Notes: generated by a model not told the origin, from the letters alone. A stretch of 64,000 nucleotides of DNA from Cellvibrionaceae bacterium (GCA_021151695.1 JAGKWU010000004.1:62001-126000); one strand, 5' to 3'; positions 16,788-26,483 are shown, numbered from the stretch's first letter. Made by a program: numbers and translations.

Positions 16788-17699
16788 ATGAGTTTGCCAA
16801 CGCAAGTACGCATAGTAGAAGTAGGCCCACGCGATGGTTTGCAAAATGAAAAGCAAACTATTCCTACCATTGCAAAAATCCAATTGATTGAACAGCTCGT
16901 CGATGCTGGACTCCATTACATAGAAGCTGGCAGTTTTGTAAATCCCAAATGGGTTCCACAAATGGCAGATAGCGGTGAAGTCTTCACTGGCATCAAGCGT
17001 AAAGCAGGCGTTACCTACGCCGCACTCACGCCAAATCTGCAAGGATTTGAGCGAGCCGTAAAAGCTGGAGCCAACGAAGTCGCTATTTTTGCGGCAGCAT
17101 CTGAAGCCTTTAGTCAAAAAAATATCAACTGCTCCATCAGCGAAAGTATTGCCCGATTTGAAGCGTTGATACGTGCCGCAGAAGAAACCAGAGTCCCCGT
17201 GCGAGGTTATATTTCTTGCGTCGCAGGTTGCCCCTATTCTGGCGACGTAGAGGCAGCCCTAGTCGCTGATCTTGCCAAACAATTATTTGCCATGGGCTGC
17301 TATGAAATTTCATTGGGCGATACAATTGGTGTTGCTAATGCCGGACAAACCAAACGCATCCTTGAAGCCGTTTCGCAAAAAATCCCTATCGAGAAAATTG
17401 CTGTGCATATGCACGACACCTATGGACAAGCCCTCGCCAATATATACGCGGCGCTGGAGATGGGCGTGAGTGTTATCGACAGCTCTATCGCCGGGCTTGG
17501 CGGCTGTCCTTACGCTGCAGGGGCAAGTGGTAACGTCGCCACTGAAGACCTGGTGTATTTACTCAATGGGCTTGGTATTGCGCACGGCTCAGATCTGAAC
17601 AAACTTATACGGGCAGGCAATTTTATTTGCGACGTTTTAGGCAAGCCCAACCAATCCAAAGCCGCACAAGCCATAACAGCCAAGTGCGCCAGCCATTAA
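16788..17699 (+). CDS. Hydroxymethylglutaryl-CoA lyase
   Basis: Cleaves HMG-CoA to acetyl-CoA and acetoacetate, the end of leucine catabolism. 303 residues of the HMGL-like TIM-barrel family: N-terminal VGPRDGLQNEKQ (catalytic Arg/Asp and metal-binding residues), the CVAGCPYSGDV segment and the family signature with the reactive cysteine, SIAGLGGCPYAAGASGN. Other leucine-degradation genes (methylcrotonyl-CoA carboxylase, isovaleryl-CoA dehydrogenase) are absent from the neighbourhood, so it is an isolated copy. It follows ubiX by 34 bases and precedes the DUF2288 gene by eight, suggesting one transcript through to pilR. Confidence 0.92.
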   Translation: MSLPTQVRIVEVGPRDGLQNEKQTIPTIAKIQLIEQLVDAGLHYIEAGSFVNPKWVPQMADSGEVFTGIKRKAGVTYAALTPNLQGFERAVKAGANEVAIFAAASEAFSQKNINCSISESIARFEALIRAAEETRVPVRGYISCVAGCPYSGDVEAALVADLAKQLFAMGCYEISLGDTIGVANAGQTKRILEAVSQKIPIEKIAVHMHDTYGQALANIYAALEMGVSVIDSSIAGLGGCPYAAGASGNVATEDLVYLLNGLGIAHGSDLNKLIRAGNFICDVLGKPNQSKAAQAITAKCASH

Positions 17700-17707
17700 G
17701 TATTTTT

Positions 17708-18013
17708 ATGAATGACCAACAACTCAATTCAGAATTAAACCAGGAAACCGCACAAATCCGCTGGCATGAGCTTCAGCGTTTTTTTGCCAGCGGCCATGCC
17801 ATAGCTGTGGACGTGTCACTGGATTTAATTGATGTCGCCACACAAATTACCAAAGACAACGCACTGCAAATTAAGGAATGGATGACCGAGGGTTTGGTAG
17901 ATGCAGTGACAGATACGCAAGCTCAGAAATGGTATGAAGAAGATGCGCTTGTATGGGCATTGGTCATCAAACCCTGGGTACTGGTGCAATACAAACCGGA
18001 CGATCGCGCATGA
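17708..18013 (+). CDS. DUF2288 family protein
   Basis: A 101-residue acidic cytoplasmic protein (NQETAQIRWHELQRFFASGH, then DVATQITKDNALQIKEWM). It matches the small DUF2288 family found in Pseudomonas and cyanobacteria; no function is known to me. ATG 17708 lies just after the HMG-CoA lyase stop. Its TGA overlaps the pilR ATG by four bases, so pilR translation is probably coupled to it. That coupling occupies the position where pilS would usually stand. Confidence 0.8.
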   Translation: MNDQQLNSELNQETAQIRWHELQRFFASGHAIAVDVSLDLIDVATQITKDNALQIKEWMTEGLVDAVTDTQAQKWYEEDALVWALVIKPWVLVQYKPDDRA

Positions 18014-19425
18014 GCAATAAACGTGTTTTGATTATTGACGACGAGCCGGATATCCGCGAACTTCTGGAAATCACGCTCGGCCGCATGCAGCTGGAAACCA
18101 ATTCAGTTGCCAATATCGCACAAGCTAAACAGTTGCTTTTGCAAAACAACTTTGATCTATGCCTCACCGATATGCATCTTCCTGATGGCAGAGGCCTGGA
18201 GCTGGTTGAATTTATCCAGCAACAACTTCCCGGCCTTCCAGTCGCAGTGATTACCGCCCACGGCAGCATAGATACCGCCATCGAATCCATGAAAGCCGGT
18301 GCATTTGATTTTATTTCAAAACCGGTTGACCTGACCGTGTTGCGCAAATTGGTAAACACCGCCATTCAATCAAGCCAATTGCCCGCTGCCACCAAAATTC
18401 CGGTGGAGAGTTTTATCATTGGGCAATCCAAAGTCATTCAGGATTTGATTCGCAGCATTCAAAAGCTGGCCCGCTCACAAGCACCCATTTATATCAGCGG
18501 CGAATCAGGTTCAGGTAAAGAGTTAGTCGCCCGCTCCATTCATGAATTAGGTCCACGTGCGAGCAAACCTTTTATTGCCGTTAACTGCGGAGCTATTCCA
18601 CGTGAATTGATGGAAAGCGAATTCTTCGGCCATAAAAAAGGCAGCTTCACCGGAGCTCACCAAGACAAATTAGGTTTATTTCAAGCTGCAGAAGGCGGCA
18701 CATTATTTTTCGATGAAGTTGCCGACCTTCCATTAGATATGCAAGTGAAGCTACTGCGCGCCATTCAGGAAAAGTCCGTTCGACCCGTAGGTGCAGCCGA
18801 AGAAATGGCGATAGACACACGTATACTCTGCGCCACCCATAAAGCCTTGGATATAGAAGTTAAAGAAGGTAGATTTCGGCAGGATTTATTTTACCGGTTG
18901 AATGTAATCCAACTGAGCGTTCCCCCTCTTCGACAACGTCGCGAGGATATTCCGTCACTAGCGGATTACTTGCTCAAAAAAATTGCCAGAGAAATGCAGC
19001 TCCCTACGCCACGAATTTCTGAAAGGGCACTCGCGGCATTAGATACCTACGGCTTTCCAGGTAACGTTCGCGAGCTCGAAAATATTTTAGAGCGCGCCTT
19101 TACACTTTGTGAAAACGATTTAATCGATGCGGACGACTTACAACTTCAAGCTGGAATAAATCTGGACAGCCAAGTCCATGAACAAATACCCAGCAATCGC
19201 ACAACACCAGGCTCTCAGCAAGAAGGCAAAAACCGCCTGGACTATCCCGCACGCTGCGCTGAGTATCCTTCACTTGATGAATATCTTATGGATGTGGAAA
19301 AAGAAATCCTCTGCCACGCACTGGAACAAGTGCGCTGGAACAAAACCCTGGCAGCAAAGAATCTCGGTATAACATTCAGATCCCTACGTTACAGGCTGCA
19401 AAAGCTTGGCTTGGACGATGAATAG
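18010..19425 (+). CDS. pilR: PilR, sigma-54 response regulator for type IV pilin expression
   Basis: NtrC-family activator of 471 residues: receiver domain with phosphoacceptor D54 (CLTDMHLPDG), a central AAA+ domain with Walker A GESGSGKE, the sigma-54 contact loop in the variant GSFTGA and Walker B GGTLFFDEVADL, and a Fis-type helix-turn-helix at the C-terminus (LAAKNLGITFRSLRYRL). The receiver (DDEPDIRELLEITLGRMQLE) and C-terminus closely resemble Pseudomonas PilR, which drives sigma-54 transcription of the major pilin gene. The sensor kinase gene pilS, normally adjacent, is not present upstream or downstream. Start at the ATGA overlap with DUF2288. Confidence 0.9.
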   Translation: MSNKRVLIIDDEPDIRELLEITLGRMQLETNSVANIAQAKQLLLQNNFDLCLTDMHLPDGRGLELVEFIQQQLPGLPVAVITAHGSIDTAIESMKAGAFDFISKPVDLTVLRKLVNTAIQSSQLPAATKIPVESFIIGQSKVIQDLIRSIQKLARSQAPIYISGESGSGKELVARSIHELGPRASKPFIAVNCGAIPRELMESEFFGHKKGSFTGAHQDKLGLFQAAEGGTLFFDEVADLPLDMQVKLLRAIQEKSVRPVGAAEEMAIDTRILCATHKALDIEVKEGRFRQDLFYRLNVIQLSVPPLRQRREDIPSLADYLLKKIAREMQLPTPRISERALAALDTYGFPGNVRELENILERAFTLCENDLIDADDLQLQAGINLDSQVHEQIPSNRTTPGSQQEGKNRLDYPARCAEYPSLDEYLMDVEKEILCHALEQVRWNKTLAAKNLGITFRSLRYRLQKLGLDDE

Positions 19426-19430
19426 TAGTC

Positions 19431-19461
19431 AAAAAAAATCCCGCCGAAGCGGGATTTTTTT
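19431..19461 (+). terminator. Terminator after pilR
   Basis: ATCCCGC (19438-19444), loop CGAA, GCGGGAT (19449-19455), then a T tract; an A tract on the left makes it usable in both directions. Its right end overlaps the stop codon of the convergent pilE gene. Confidence 0.88.
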
Positions 19462-19897
19462 AAGGCCAGCAGGTACTCGTTGTAACTTGGCTGCTGCTAT
19501 TTTTTGCAGCCTTCCTTCCAGACTGATCCAAGGTAAACTCTTTACAATCCTTGTCCTTATTTTGACTCCGTCCGGTTACAGGCACGGCTTTTAATGTATA
19601 AGTAGACGCCCCCAAATCACTAACAGTAATTGTGTAAAAACCACCTCGACTGGTAGTACCTGAGGCCAGCGCATCTTTGATTGGACATACTCCGGTCGCG
19701 GTATCATAAGTTGTATTCGTTGATCGGCAACGTAACAACATCTGTGCATCAATCTGCAATTCAGAACGTGCATCCGTCCTCTGCGTTTTCATTACAGAAT
19801 TACGATACGATGGATATGCAATAGCAGTAAGAATCCCAATAATTGCAACTACAATCATCATTTCGATAAAGGTGAAGCCACGAGCTTTATTTTTCAT
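19460..19897 (-). CDS. pilE: PilE-type minor pilin
   Basis: Type IV minor pilin of 145 residues with the class III prepilin leader ending in G and followed by FTFIEMMIVVAIIGILTAIA (cleavage after G, conserved E5). The C-terminal part has a disulfide-loop-like pair of cysteines (KDCKEFTL and the final STCWP). ATG 19897 is chosen because AGGT precedes it at good spacing and it gives a normal seven- or eight-residue leader. It starts five bases after the pilY1 stop, last gene of the minor pilin operon, as in Pseudomonas. Confidence 0.9.
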   Translation of the reverse strand: MKNKARGFTFIEMMIVVAIIGILTAIAYPSYRNSVMKTQRTDARSELQIDAQMLLRCRSTNTTYDTATGVCPIKDALASGTTSRGGFYTITVSDLGASTYTLKAVPVTGRSQNKDKDCKEFTLDQSGRKAAKNSSSQVTTSTCWP

Positions 19898-19902
19898 TTT
19901 TT

Positions 19903-22900
19903 TTACCTGAGCTGGCGCCAAGACTGACGTTTGTACACAGTGTTGTCCTCCTGAGTATCCTGCTGTATAAGCTGCGCGTTACTTGCGCTGGACAAAATTG
20001 AAGTAGTTAAGGTATCTGCTGTCGACCCAATGACCCCGTAACTGATATTACCTAAAACTAGGTAATTATTGTTAACGTTCCGTTGGAGTACGTGATTCCC
20101 TATAAACTTATCCCCTACAGCGGTAATTTCCATTAACCAACTGGTACCGCCATACTGACAAGAATTTGAAGTTGGAATTAATGTAGGGAAAATAAGTTTG
20201 TCCTGAATCAACAACGCTTTAGTCGTAACGCGCTCCCCCGCATCTGTATCAAAGTCCAAATACCAACCTTTTTTGGTTGTCCAATTAGGATTGTCTGTTG
20301 TGACGGCTCTATAGACTCCCGAATAATCTTTAGCAAGCAAATCGTTACGAGTAATTGTACTTCCCGTATCCGGTATTGCGTAAAAGGTGTGCTGGGGGGT
20401 GGCGCTCGCCGTCTGATCTCCGTCGTCATAATATTTTCCGGTGCCAAAATACACCATGAAAATCCCGTCTAGTTTATCATTTATACCAATGGTGGGAGCC
20501 GCAGTAATAGGCTGCACTCGATTTCCACTATCTCTCGCTTGGAACATTAAGCTCTTTGTCCAATTATTCTCACTCGCATCATTTAAATTAAATTTAAATA
20601 CATTGCCTTGCAAATCACCGGCAAACACTGTCGTCGCCTCACCAATTGCATTCACCAAAACGGCGGGAGCGGACAATCCAGTCCCAGCATCCGTATCGAT
20701 CACCTTGGTTCGAGTCGATGGCTCCAATAAATCAATGACCAATAACTTTGATTTCAACGTTGAACTACTACCGCGATCCCCATTGCCCACTACAACCCCC
20801 CAACGTCCATTACGCAACGGCATCAGGAAGGGTTTGCCCATTATAAAGCCCATGTCGGGAAGATCGGCGCCGGTCAACTCCCAAAGTAATTTAGGATTAT
20901 CAACATCAGTCACATCCAAAGCATAAATTCCTTTTCCTCCCGCCCCCATAGTCCCCACGACAACCGAGTGCCAAGACTTTGCCGATTCGTTTGCACCTTT
21001 AAAATAGGCATCACCAGCTATCACAGGGCCATCTACCAAATATTGATGAGGATTGGAGCTTTTACCGTAATCAAGCCCAGATGGATTTATTAATTTGGAG
21101 TAGGTTGTAGATGCTACGTATGCGAAATCTTCTACCAAGGTGGATGCATTAAAGGCATGCAGCATGCCGTCATTGCCACCAATAAACAATCTGGGACGCT
21201 TAGCCCGCTTGGCAGTAACATAAGCCGCGTAGGTACTACCACCATCAGCAAGATTGTTATAGCGATAATCAAACGCACCCACATATGCAGGGCTTGAGTT
21301 AACCATATCACCAAACAAATTACGCACCGTACTGGTCACTGAATTCTGAGTAACCGTAAAGGTCCTACTGCGAAGAATCCCACTTGTATTTGATAATGAA
21401 TATTCGTCGGTACCACTACCCAATATCCAATTCAACCGTTTTTCGGCGTTGGTGTAATCTGTTTCCGTGCTTGTCTTCAGTAACGCTTTGTAAGGAGCGA
21501 AATTAGTCCAATTAAAGTCTGTAAGCCCACCCGTGGAGCTTTTCATATAGACTTTTCTGTTGGTAGGTACGCTTGACACCAAAGGAGATGTAAGGTCTAT
21601 ATGGCCTGACGCATCAAACCTGTAACCCTTAATACTTCCATCCCACGAGCCACTCTTGAATTGAGCCTGGTAAACAAATTGCCCCTCTGACAATCGCGCA
21701 GAGTTTGTAGCTACAGATGCTGCAGAACCTGTGTCATTTGCTACATTTGAGAAAGTTCTATCCAAAGAATCCTGAAGTGTATATGGGTCGGTTGCATAGA
21801 AGTAGGTATCGTCGGTGGCCCTGGTCTTAATTCTTGACGTCAAGTAAGCATCATTATATGTAACATGTGCAGTTGCCGCCGCATCCTGAGCTGCTGTTTC
21901 AAAATCCTTCGAGTAACCGCCCCATTTAGCTGCATAGAAAAGAGGCGTTGGCAAGAACGAAGCTCCCGTATTCGAACTCTGGGCACTTATGGTGTAATTT
22001 TTAGAAACCTCGGCATCGCCATCATTACAGTTTTGGCATTCGTTAGGCACATTTTCCTCGCCCTTGTACCTTGTGTTAGTAGTATCAACGGTTGGAAAGT
22101 TAAACCCATTAGTACCAGACCATACATGAAAGCCGTCGGAGTTAGCCGTACCACTCAGTACATAACCAAATCCAAGCCTACGCCCTGATGATTGAGCCAA
22201 TACGTCAGTTGTAACTTTTACGTTATTATTAGTAACCTCATATTTAATTACTCCCCACATATCCTGGTCAAAATCGCCCCCCTGCTCGGCGGCCTCCCAG
22301 TTAACATAGAGTACGCCCGAATTCTTTGTTGCAGTAGAAGTTTGGCTAACCACTTTAAATGCAACCAAACCACAGTTGCCTTCCGAGTTGTTACCATTTG
22401 TCCCATGGTTCACGCAGGCCGGAAAAATTTGAATAAAGCGATTTGTGAGGCTCGGAACAGGAACTTTTACTGAGGGTATAGCCGGTGACAGCTCTACGCC
22501 ATAGGTTCTGACAACTTGCTTATCCGTCAACGAGGGACGTAAATCCGTTGTTCTGGCAAAATACGCGAGTCCAGCAATATTATAGGTGCCGCGCAAGTGA
22601 GGAGCATCCGGGCAGGTTCCATGAACACTTGCCAAACTTGTTAATGTTTTCGCGGTACAGAGATTTACTTCATCATTAGCAGGCGCTGTATTGGAACCTA
22701 CAAAATAGCTTTTGTTATATAAGTCTTCATGCGTACTATCACCAATTTTGTCCACCCAGCTACTTAAAGTATCTGTTGTAAATTGGTTAAATGCAGCCAA
22801 GTCATCATTATCATAAGAAGTAACGGACGCGTTAAATTGAATAATATTTAATGGCGAACAATAGTTATTAGACGATAAGGGATCTGTCCACTTGGGACTT

Positions 22901-24414
22901 TCTGTTGCAACACTTGCCACTCCTGCCGGAAAAATTACCGGTAACCCAGCTATACCTTTAGCGGCGGTATTATCGGGAGCGAGCGAACCACTGCTGTCCA
23001 GGTAAAAGCTGTCACTACCTGTTCTGCCTGCAAAGTAACGCAATGCCTGCAAATACATTTCAGATTGGGGATTACCCCAGTTAGTACACTGCCCATTCGC
23101 AAAATTGCGCAAGCCAAAGTTACAATTATCTTCGCCAGCCCCTGTGCCAGTGTACCCACCACTATCATAGCTATAACCATGAATACGCAGCTTATTTAAA
23201 GTCGCCACAATACCTGACGTCGAACTTGAAAACACTCCTGTACTGCCATCAATCTCATCTGACATATCACTGATATTCTTGCGCAATATGCCACCGGATT
23301 TATTATTTGTGAAAGAGCCAGTAATGAGACCAAAGTTAATTTTGGCCGTTAATGCATTAGGCTGCCTCTCACCATATTTATGTAATAACCCTGTGGGCTT
23401 CACATAACCTGCAGCGTATTTTTTACAATTGTTTTCAAGTAATGCCCCATGGGTTGCATCATCCGGATCGCCTTTACATACCTGAATCCTAACATTGTAA
23501 TCACCATCACCCAGTTTTTTCCCAGAGGTATCATTTGCATTCAAATTATCTTTTCTAGGGTTGGTAGTGTATGCATAGATTTGACTAGTATTAGCAACAT
23601 TGCTATTGCTAACACTTTTCTCTTCATTCCAGGCACACTGCCAAGTTTCATTACTGGCCCAAAGCTCATAATTACCCTTCGCGATACGAAGTAAGGGAGG
23701 GTAAGTTGATGTATTAATGTTTTGCGACAGCAACCCCGCATTGGTCGCAGCATGCGTTGTATTACAAATAGTAATACCTGTTGCTGAAGTATTTGCAAGC
23801 CCCATAGGTGCATTGTTCAAAACAGCTGTTGGAATCAGCTTTGGCAAATCGGTTCCGTTATAATACTTGGCGAATGAGTGTGCATCATGAGGTAGAAATG
23901 CTCGCTCTAATACAGTTGTAGTTGTGTCGGTGGAGCGAGTACCACCATAAAGAATTTTACGAACAGCATCCATCCGCGTCATGGTAGCCCAATTCAGGAA
24001 ATTACCACTCCATGAATCGCCATTACAAATATTGACCGCATCGGCAACCTTACTTGGTTCAAATCGGTTATTGACGCTGTTGGCATCAGTAGTATATGTG
24101 TAACATTTTCTATTATCAAAATAACCGTAATATGAGTAGCTGCTCTTGAAGGTTATGTCCAAAATCCCATCGCCATCCAAATCAGAATAGTCATCATATA
24201 ACTTCATATAGAGCTGATGATCTTTGGTCATATTTAACATGGCCAGAGGCACAACAGGGTTAGATAAAAACAAAGGGGCCTGAGACGGGTCTGCAGAAGC
24301 GGCATTAGATATACAGATTGTCACGCTTGCGGAAATTATTGCCATACAACCGCGCTTAATTGAGAACCAATATGGCGCCAACAACCTTTTTTGAATGAAA
24401 TTAGTTATACGCAT
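19903..24414 (-). CDS. pilY1: PilY1-type pilus tip adhesin
   Basis: A 1503-residue secreted protein: signal peptide ending near ASA, a diverged N-terminal part of about 900 residues with several cysteine pairs, and a C-terminal region of about 500 residues matching the PilY1 beta-propeller (RLFIGGNDGMLHAFNAST, GTMGAGGKGIYALDVTDV, VYFGTGKYY). An aspartate-rich loop in the N-terminal part (DLDGDGILD) could bind calcium. I do not see the MIDAS string DxSxS of the von Willebrand A domain found in P. aeruginosa PilY1, so the adhesive half is of another type. AGGAG lies eight bases before the ATG. Gene order places it between pilX and pilE. Confidence 0.88.
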   Translation of the reverse strand: MRITNFIQKRLLAPYWFSIKRGCMAIISASVTICISNAASADPSQAPLFLSNPVVPLAMLNMTKDHQLYMKLYDDYSDLDGDGILDITFKSSYSYYGYFDNRKCYTYTTDANSVNNRFEPSKVADAVNICNGDSWSGNFLNWATMTRMDAVRKILYGGTRSTDTTTTVLERAFLPHDAHSFAKYYNGTDLPKLIPTAVLNNAPMGLANTSATGITICNTTHAATNAGLLSQNINTSTYPPLLRIAKGNYELWASNETWQCAWNEEKSVSNSNVANTSQIYAYTTNPRKDNLNANDTSGKKLGDGDYNVRIQVCKGDPDDATHGALLENNCKKYAAGYVKPTGLLHKYGERQPNALTAKINFGLITGSFTNNKSGGILRKNISDMSDEIDGSTGVFSSSTSGIVATLNKLRIHGYSYDSGGYTGTGAGEDNCNFGLRNFANGQCTNWGNPQSEMYLQALRYFAGRTGSDSFYLDSSGSLAPDNTAAKGIAGLPVIFPAGVASVATESPKWTDPLSSNNYCSPLNIIQFNASVTSYDNDDLAAFNQFTTDTLSSWVDKIGDSTHEDLYNKSYFVGSNTAPANDEVNLCTAKTLTSLASVHGTCPDAPHLRGTYNIAGLAYFARTTDLRPSLTDKQVVRTYGVELSPAIPSVKVPVPSLTNRFIQIFPACVNHGTNGNNSEGNCGLVAFKVVSQTSTATKNSGVLYVNWEAAEQGGDFDQDMWGVIKYEVTNNNVKVTTDVLAQSSGRRLGFGYVLSGTANSDGFHVWSGTNGFNFPTVDTTNTRYKGEENVPNECQNCNDGDAEVSKNYTISAQSSNTGASFLPTPLFYAAKWGGYSKDFETAAQDAAATAHVTYNDAYLTSRIKTRATDDTYFYATDPYTLQDSLDRTFSNVANDTGSAASVATNSARLSEGQFVYQAQFKSGSWDGSIKGYRFDASGHIDLTSPLVSSVPTNRKVYMKSSTGGLTDFNWTNFAPYKALLKTSTETDYTNAEKRLNWILGSGTDEYSLSNTSGILRSRTFTVTQNSVTSTVRNLFGDMVNSSPAYVGAFDYRYNNLADGGSTYAAYVTAKRAKRPRLFIGGNDGMLHAFNASTLVEDFAYVASTTYSKLINPSGLDYGKSSNPHQYLVDGPVIAGDAYFKGANESAKSWHSVVVGTMGAGGKGIYALDVTDVDNPKLLWELTGADLPDMGFIMGKPFLMPLRNGRWGVVVGNGDRGSSSTLKSKLLVIDLLEPSTRTKVIDTDAGTGLSAPAVLVNAIGEATTVFAGDLQGNVFKFNLNDASENNWTKSLMFQARDSGNRVQPITAAPTIGINDKLDGIFMVYFGTGKYYDDGDQTASATPQHTFYAIPDTGSTITRNDLLAKDYSGVYRAVTTDNPNWTTKKGWYLDFDTDAGERVTTKALLIQDKLIFPTLIPTSNSCQYGGTSWLMEITAVGDKFIGNHVLQRNVNNNYLVLGNISYGVIGSTADTLTTSILSSASNAQLIQQDTQEDNTVYKRQSWRQLR

Positions 24415-24425
24415 AACTGGAACTC

Positions 24426-25001
24426 CTATTGAAACCGGCGTTTGTACGTTGTCTGAAGATTATTGCGAATTTCGCTTGAAGTACCCATGCTCACAGAGGT
24501 AATACGAAACATTTGAGGGTCACCCACCGTTTGTGTACATCCCACATCTTGGCAACTAGCCACGGAAAATGCCCCTGGCGGATACTCCAGACGCTCAACA
24601 ACACAACGAGGCTGCGTCTCAACAGCAAGATTAAGCGCTGTTAAAATCCCCTTGTCATTCCAGGTAGTCGCATTCCAATTCATCACAGAGTCCTGAGGCG
24701 TGGCATTTTGGTCCTTCATGTATCCATTTTGATTGTTAAATTCAGGCAAATTTAAATTTTGCTCCAAATCAACAACCGCTTCACACACAGTTAAACCAGA
24801 TTCTGCAGCCTGAAATGAAACATTCATATCCCGCATATTAGAAGCCATACTCTCTTGCAAGCCGCTTCCCCGAATAGATGCCAACCCCACTATTGCCATT
24901 AGTAAAACCATGATTAAAGCAATTAGCAATACAATACCTTGCTGCTTTTGCAAGCGAACACCGTATTTATTCATATGCTTCGAGTAGATAGATGCACTCA
25001 T
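24426..25001 (-). CDS. pilX: PilX-type minor pilin
   Basis: 191 residues with a long basic leader (RLQKQQG) followed by the hydrophobic helix IVLLIALIMVLLMAIVGLAS, the PilX pattern with conserved MRDMNVSFQAAESGL after it. Four later cysteines may form disulfides. Two starts are possible, ATG 25001 or ATG 24974; the latter would give a shorter leader. It lies 16 bases after pilW and 11 before pilY1. In Pseudomonas PilX works with PilVWY1 in the priming complex at the pilus tip. Confidence 0.85.
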   Translation of the reverse strand: MSASIYSKHMNKYGVRLQKQQGIVLLIALIMVLLMAIVGLASIRGSGLQESMASNMRDMNVSFQAAESGLTVCEAVVDLEQNLNLPEFNNQNGYMKDQNATPQDSVMNWNATTWNDKGILTALNLAVETQPRCVVERLEYPPGAFSVASCQDVGCTQTVGDPQMFRITSVSMGTSSEIRNNLQTTYKRRFQ

Positions 25002-25017
25002 GAATAGACCTATTTAA

Positions 25018-26034
25018 TTAACGGTTTCGAATACCGACAGTGGTGGAAAATACTTTACGAATTCTACGATCCGGGACGCTTGCCTGCGCAACTGTTGTTC
25101 CAGCAAAGGTATATGACTGAGGACGATCAACAACGTTATCCAACGTGCTACGTACCAGCATTTCAACCCTGACCCCGGAAACAAGTTTCCAGTTATTCAT
25201 ATCGGCATTCATTTGGGAAATAGTTTTATAAGTGGTGTCATTGAGACGAAACGTATAATGAACATTCTCTACATCCTCGACCAATTCTGTAGCTGGTCTA
25301 CCATCGATACGCTGAAATAAACTCGGACCACCACCAGCACCTGTTGCCAAAAAATAAACAGTCGTATGCAGGGCAGACACTTCGGAAAGCTGATCAAAAT
25401 TTTCTGGCTTTTTGTCCGCCCCCCCCCAGTTTTGCGTATGCTGGAGCGTTAATGTATTTGTCGCCACACTTGGCGTTGCGGACACTTGAAACACGCGAGC
25501 CTTGGAACAATCTGAAACCACTACCGCTGAGCCATTACAAATTTCACCAACACAACTATCGGCCAGCGGGAGCGCTGAAAATGCATATATTGCATTCGCG
25601 GTATTAGGAGTATTTCCAACAAAAATTTGCGAACTTGCATTTTTGACTACTAAAATCTCGGTATTAGCCACCGGGACTATAGTTGCACCCAAATCATCCG
25701 CGACACTTAGCGAAGGAGAAGCAGCCGATTCATAAGCAGTTATACCGAAATCAAAATTCTTCTGAAGCCCACCAAGATTTAAGTTACTTGGTACTACGGT
25801 GATAATTTTATTAATCGGAGAGTAACAACCGTAGTACCCTGCCTCTCGCAAATCGCGAGAAATAAACTCTATGGCAAGCCGCCCTGTTTCCTGCACTTTG
25901 GAAACACCCTGTTGCGTACTGAACGTTTGCTTACTCCCAAGAAACATCTGCACCACACCAGTCATAAGTAATACCCCCAAACCTATAGCGATCAGCAGTT
26001 CTACTAATGAAAAACCTAAATGGCTACGCTTCAT
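25018..26034 (-). CDS. pilW: PilW-type minor pilin
   Basis: 338 residues starting MKRSHLGFSLVELLIAIGLG (cleavage G/F, conserved E5), followed by a large globular domain, the size expected of PilW. Conserved-looking blocks include TGRLAIEFISRDLREAGYYGC and the C-terminal VRVEMLVRSTLDNV. Its ATG overlaps the pilV stop by four bases. The coding strand contains an uninterrupted run of nine G (plus-strand C run at 25419-25427) within codons for WGGA, an unusual homopolymer for this genome. Confidence 0.88.
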   Translation of the reverse strand: MKRSHLGFSLVELLIAIGLGVLLMTGVVQMFLGSKQTFSTQQGVSKVQETGRLAIEFISRDLREAGYYGCYSPINKIITVVPSNLNLGGLQKNFDFGITAYESAASPSLSVADDLGATIVPVANTEILVVKNASSQIFVGNTPNTANAIYAFSALPLADSCVGEICNGSAVVVSDCSKARVFQVSATPSVATNTLTLQHTQNWGGADKKPENFDQLSEVSALHTTVYFLATGAGGGPSLFQRIDGRPATELVEDVENVHYTFRLNDTTYKTISQMNADMNNWKLVSGVRVEMLVRSTLDNVVDRPQSYTFAGTTVAQASVPDRRIRKVFSTTVGIRNR

Positions 26035-26468
26035 TGGGGGATCCTTACAGTGTACGAAAAAGTTGATTGATCATCTGTTTCAAGACCAAACTGTTTTTCT
26101 TCCCAACGGATACTAATGGTACAAAAACGGGTTGAATCACAACTAATCTGGCCTTTCGCATCTGCAATAATATTTTGCATTGCAGTACGCCATTCACGTA
26201 CATCAATATTGGGTTGAGTATTACCTGTGGGAGAGCTATCAGTGTAACCAATGTTATACAAACTTGGATTTAGCTCTGAAACACGCATCCGATCAATAAT
26301 GTCGTATACAAGAATATTGGCTTGAGAACGAAGATACGCACCGTTGTTAAATTGCAATGACCTAAGTTGCAAGGTGGAAATAGCCAGTAAGGCTGTAGCA
26401 AGCAATAACACTGTGATTAATACCTCAATCAACCCAATACCAGCCTCGTCTATTTTTTTCATTTTCAT
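26031..26468 (-). CDS. pilV: PilV-type minor pilin
   Basis: 145 residues, KKIDEAGIGLIEVLITVLLL at the N-terminus. Cleavage would leave an isoleucine, not phenylalanine, at position 1, as is usual for PilV, followed by LLAISTLQLRSLQFNNGAYLRSQA. A cysteine pair near residues 112-120 (SCDSTRFC) resembles a small disulfide loop. It overlaps pilW by four bases and follows the fimT-like gene by 15. Confidence 0.85.
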   Translation of the reverse strand: MKMKKIDEAGIGLIEVLITVLLLATALLAISTLQLRSLQFNNGAYLRSQANILVYDIIDRMRVSELNPSLYNIGYTDSSPTGNTQPNIDVREWRTAMQNIIADAKGQISCDSTRFCTISIRWEEKQFGLETDDQSTFSYTVRIPQ

Positions 26469-26483
26469 AATTGCCCTTATTCT

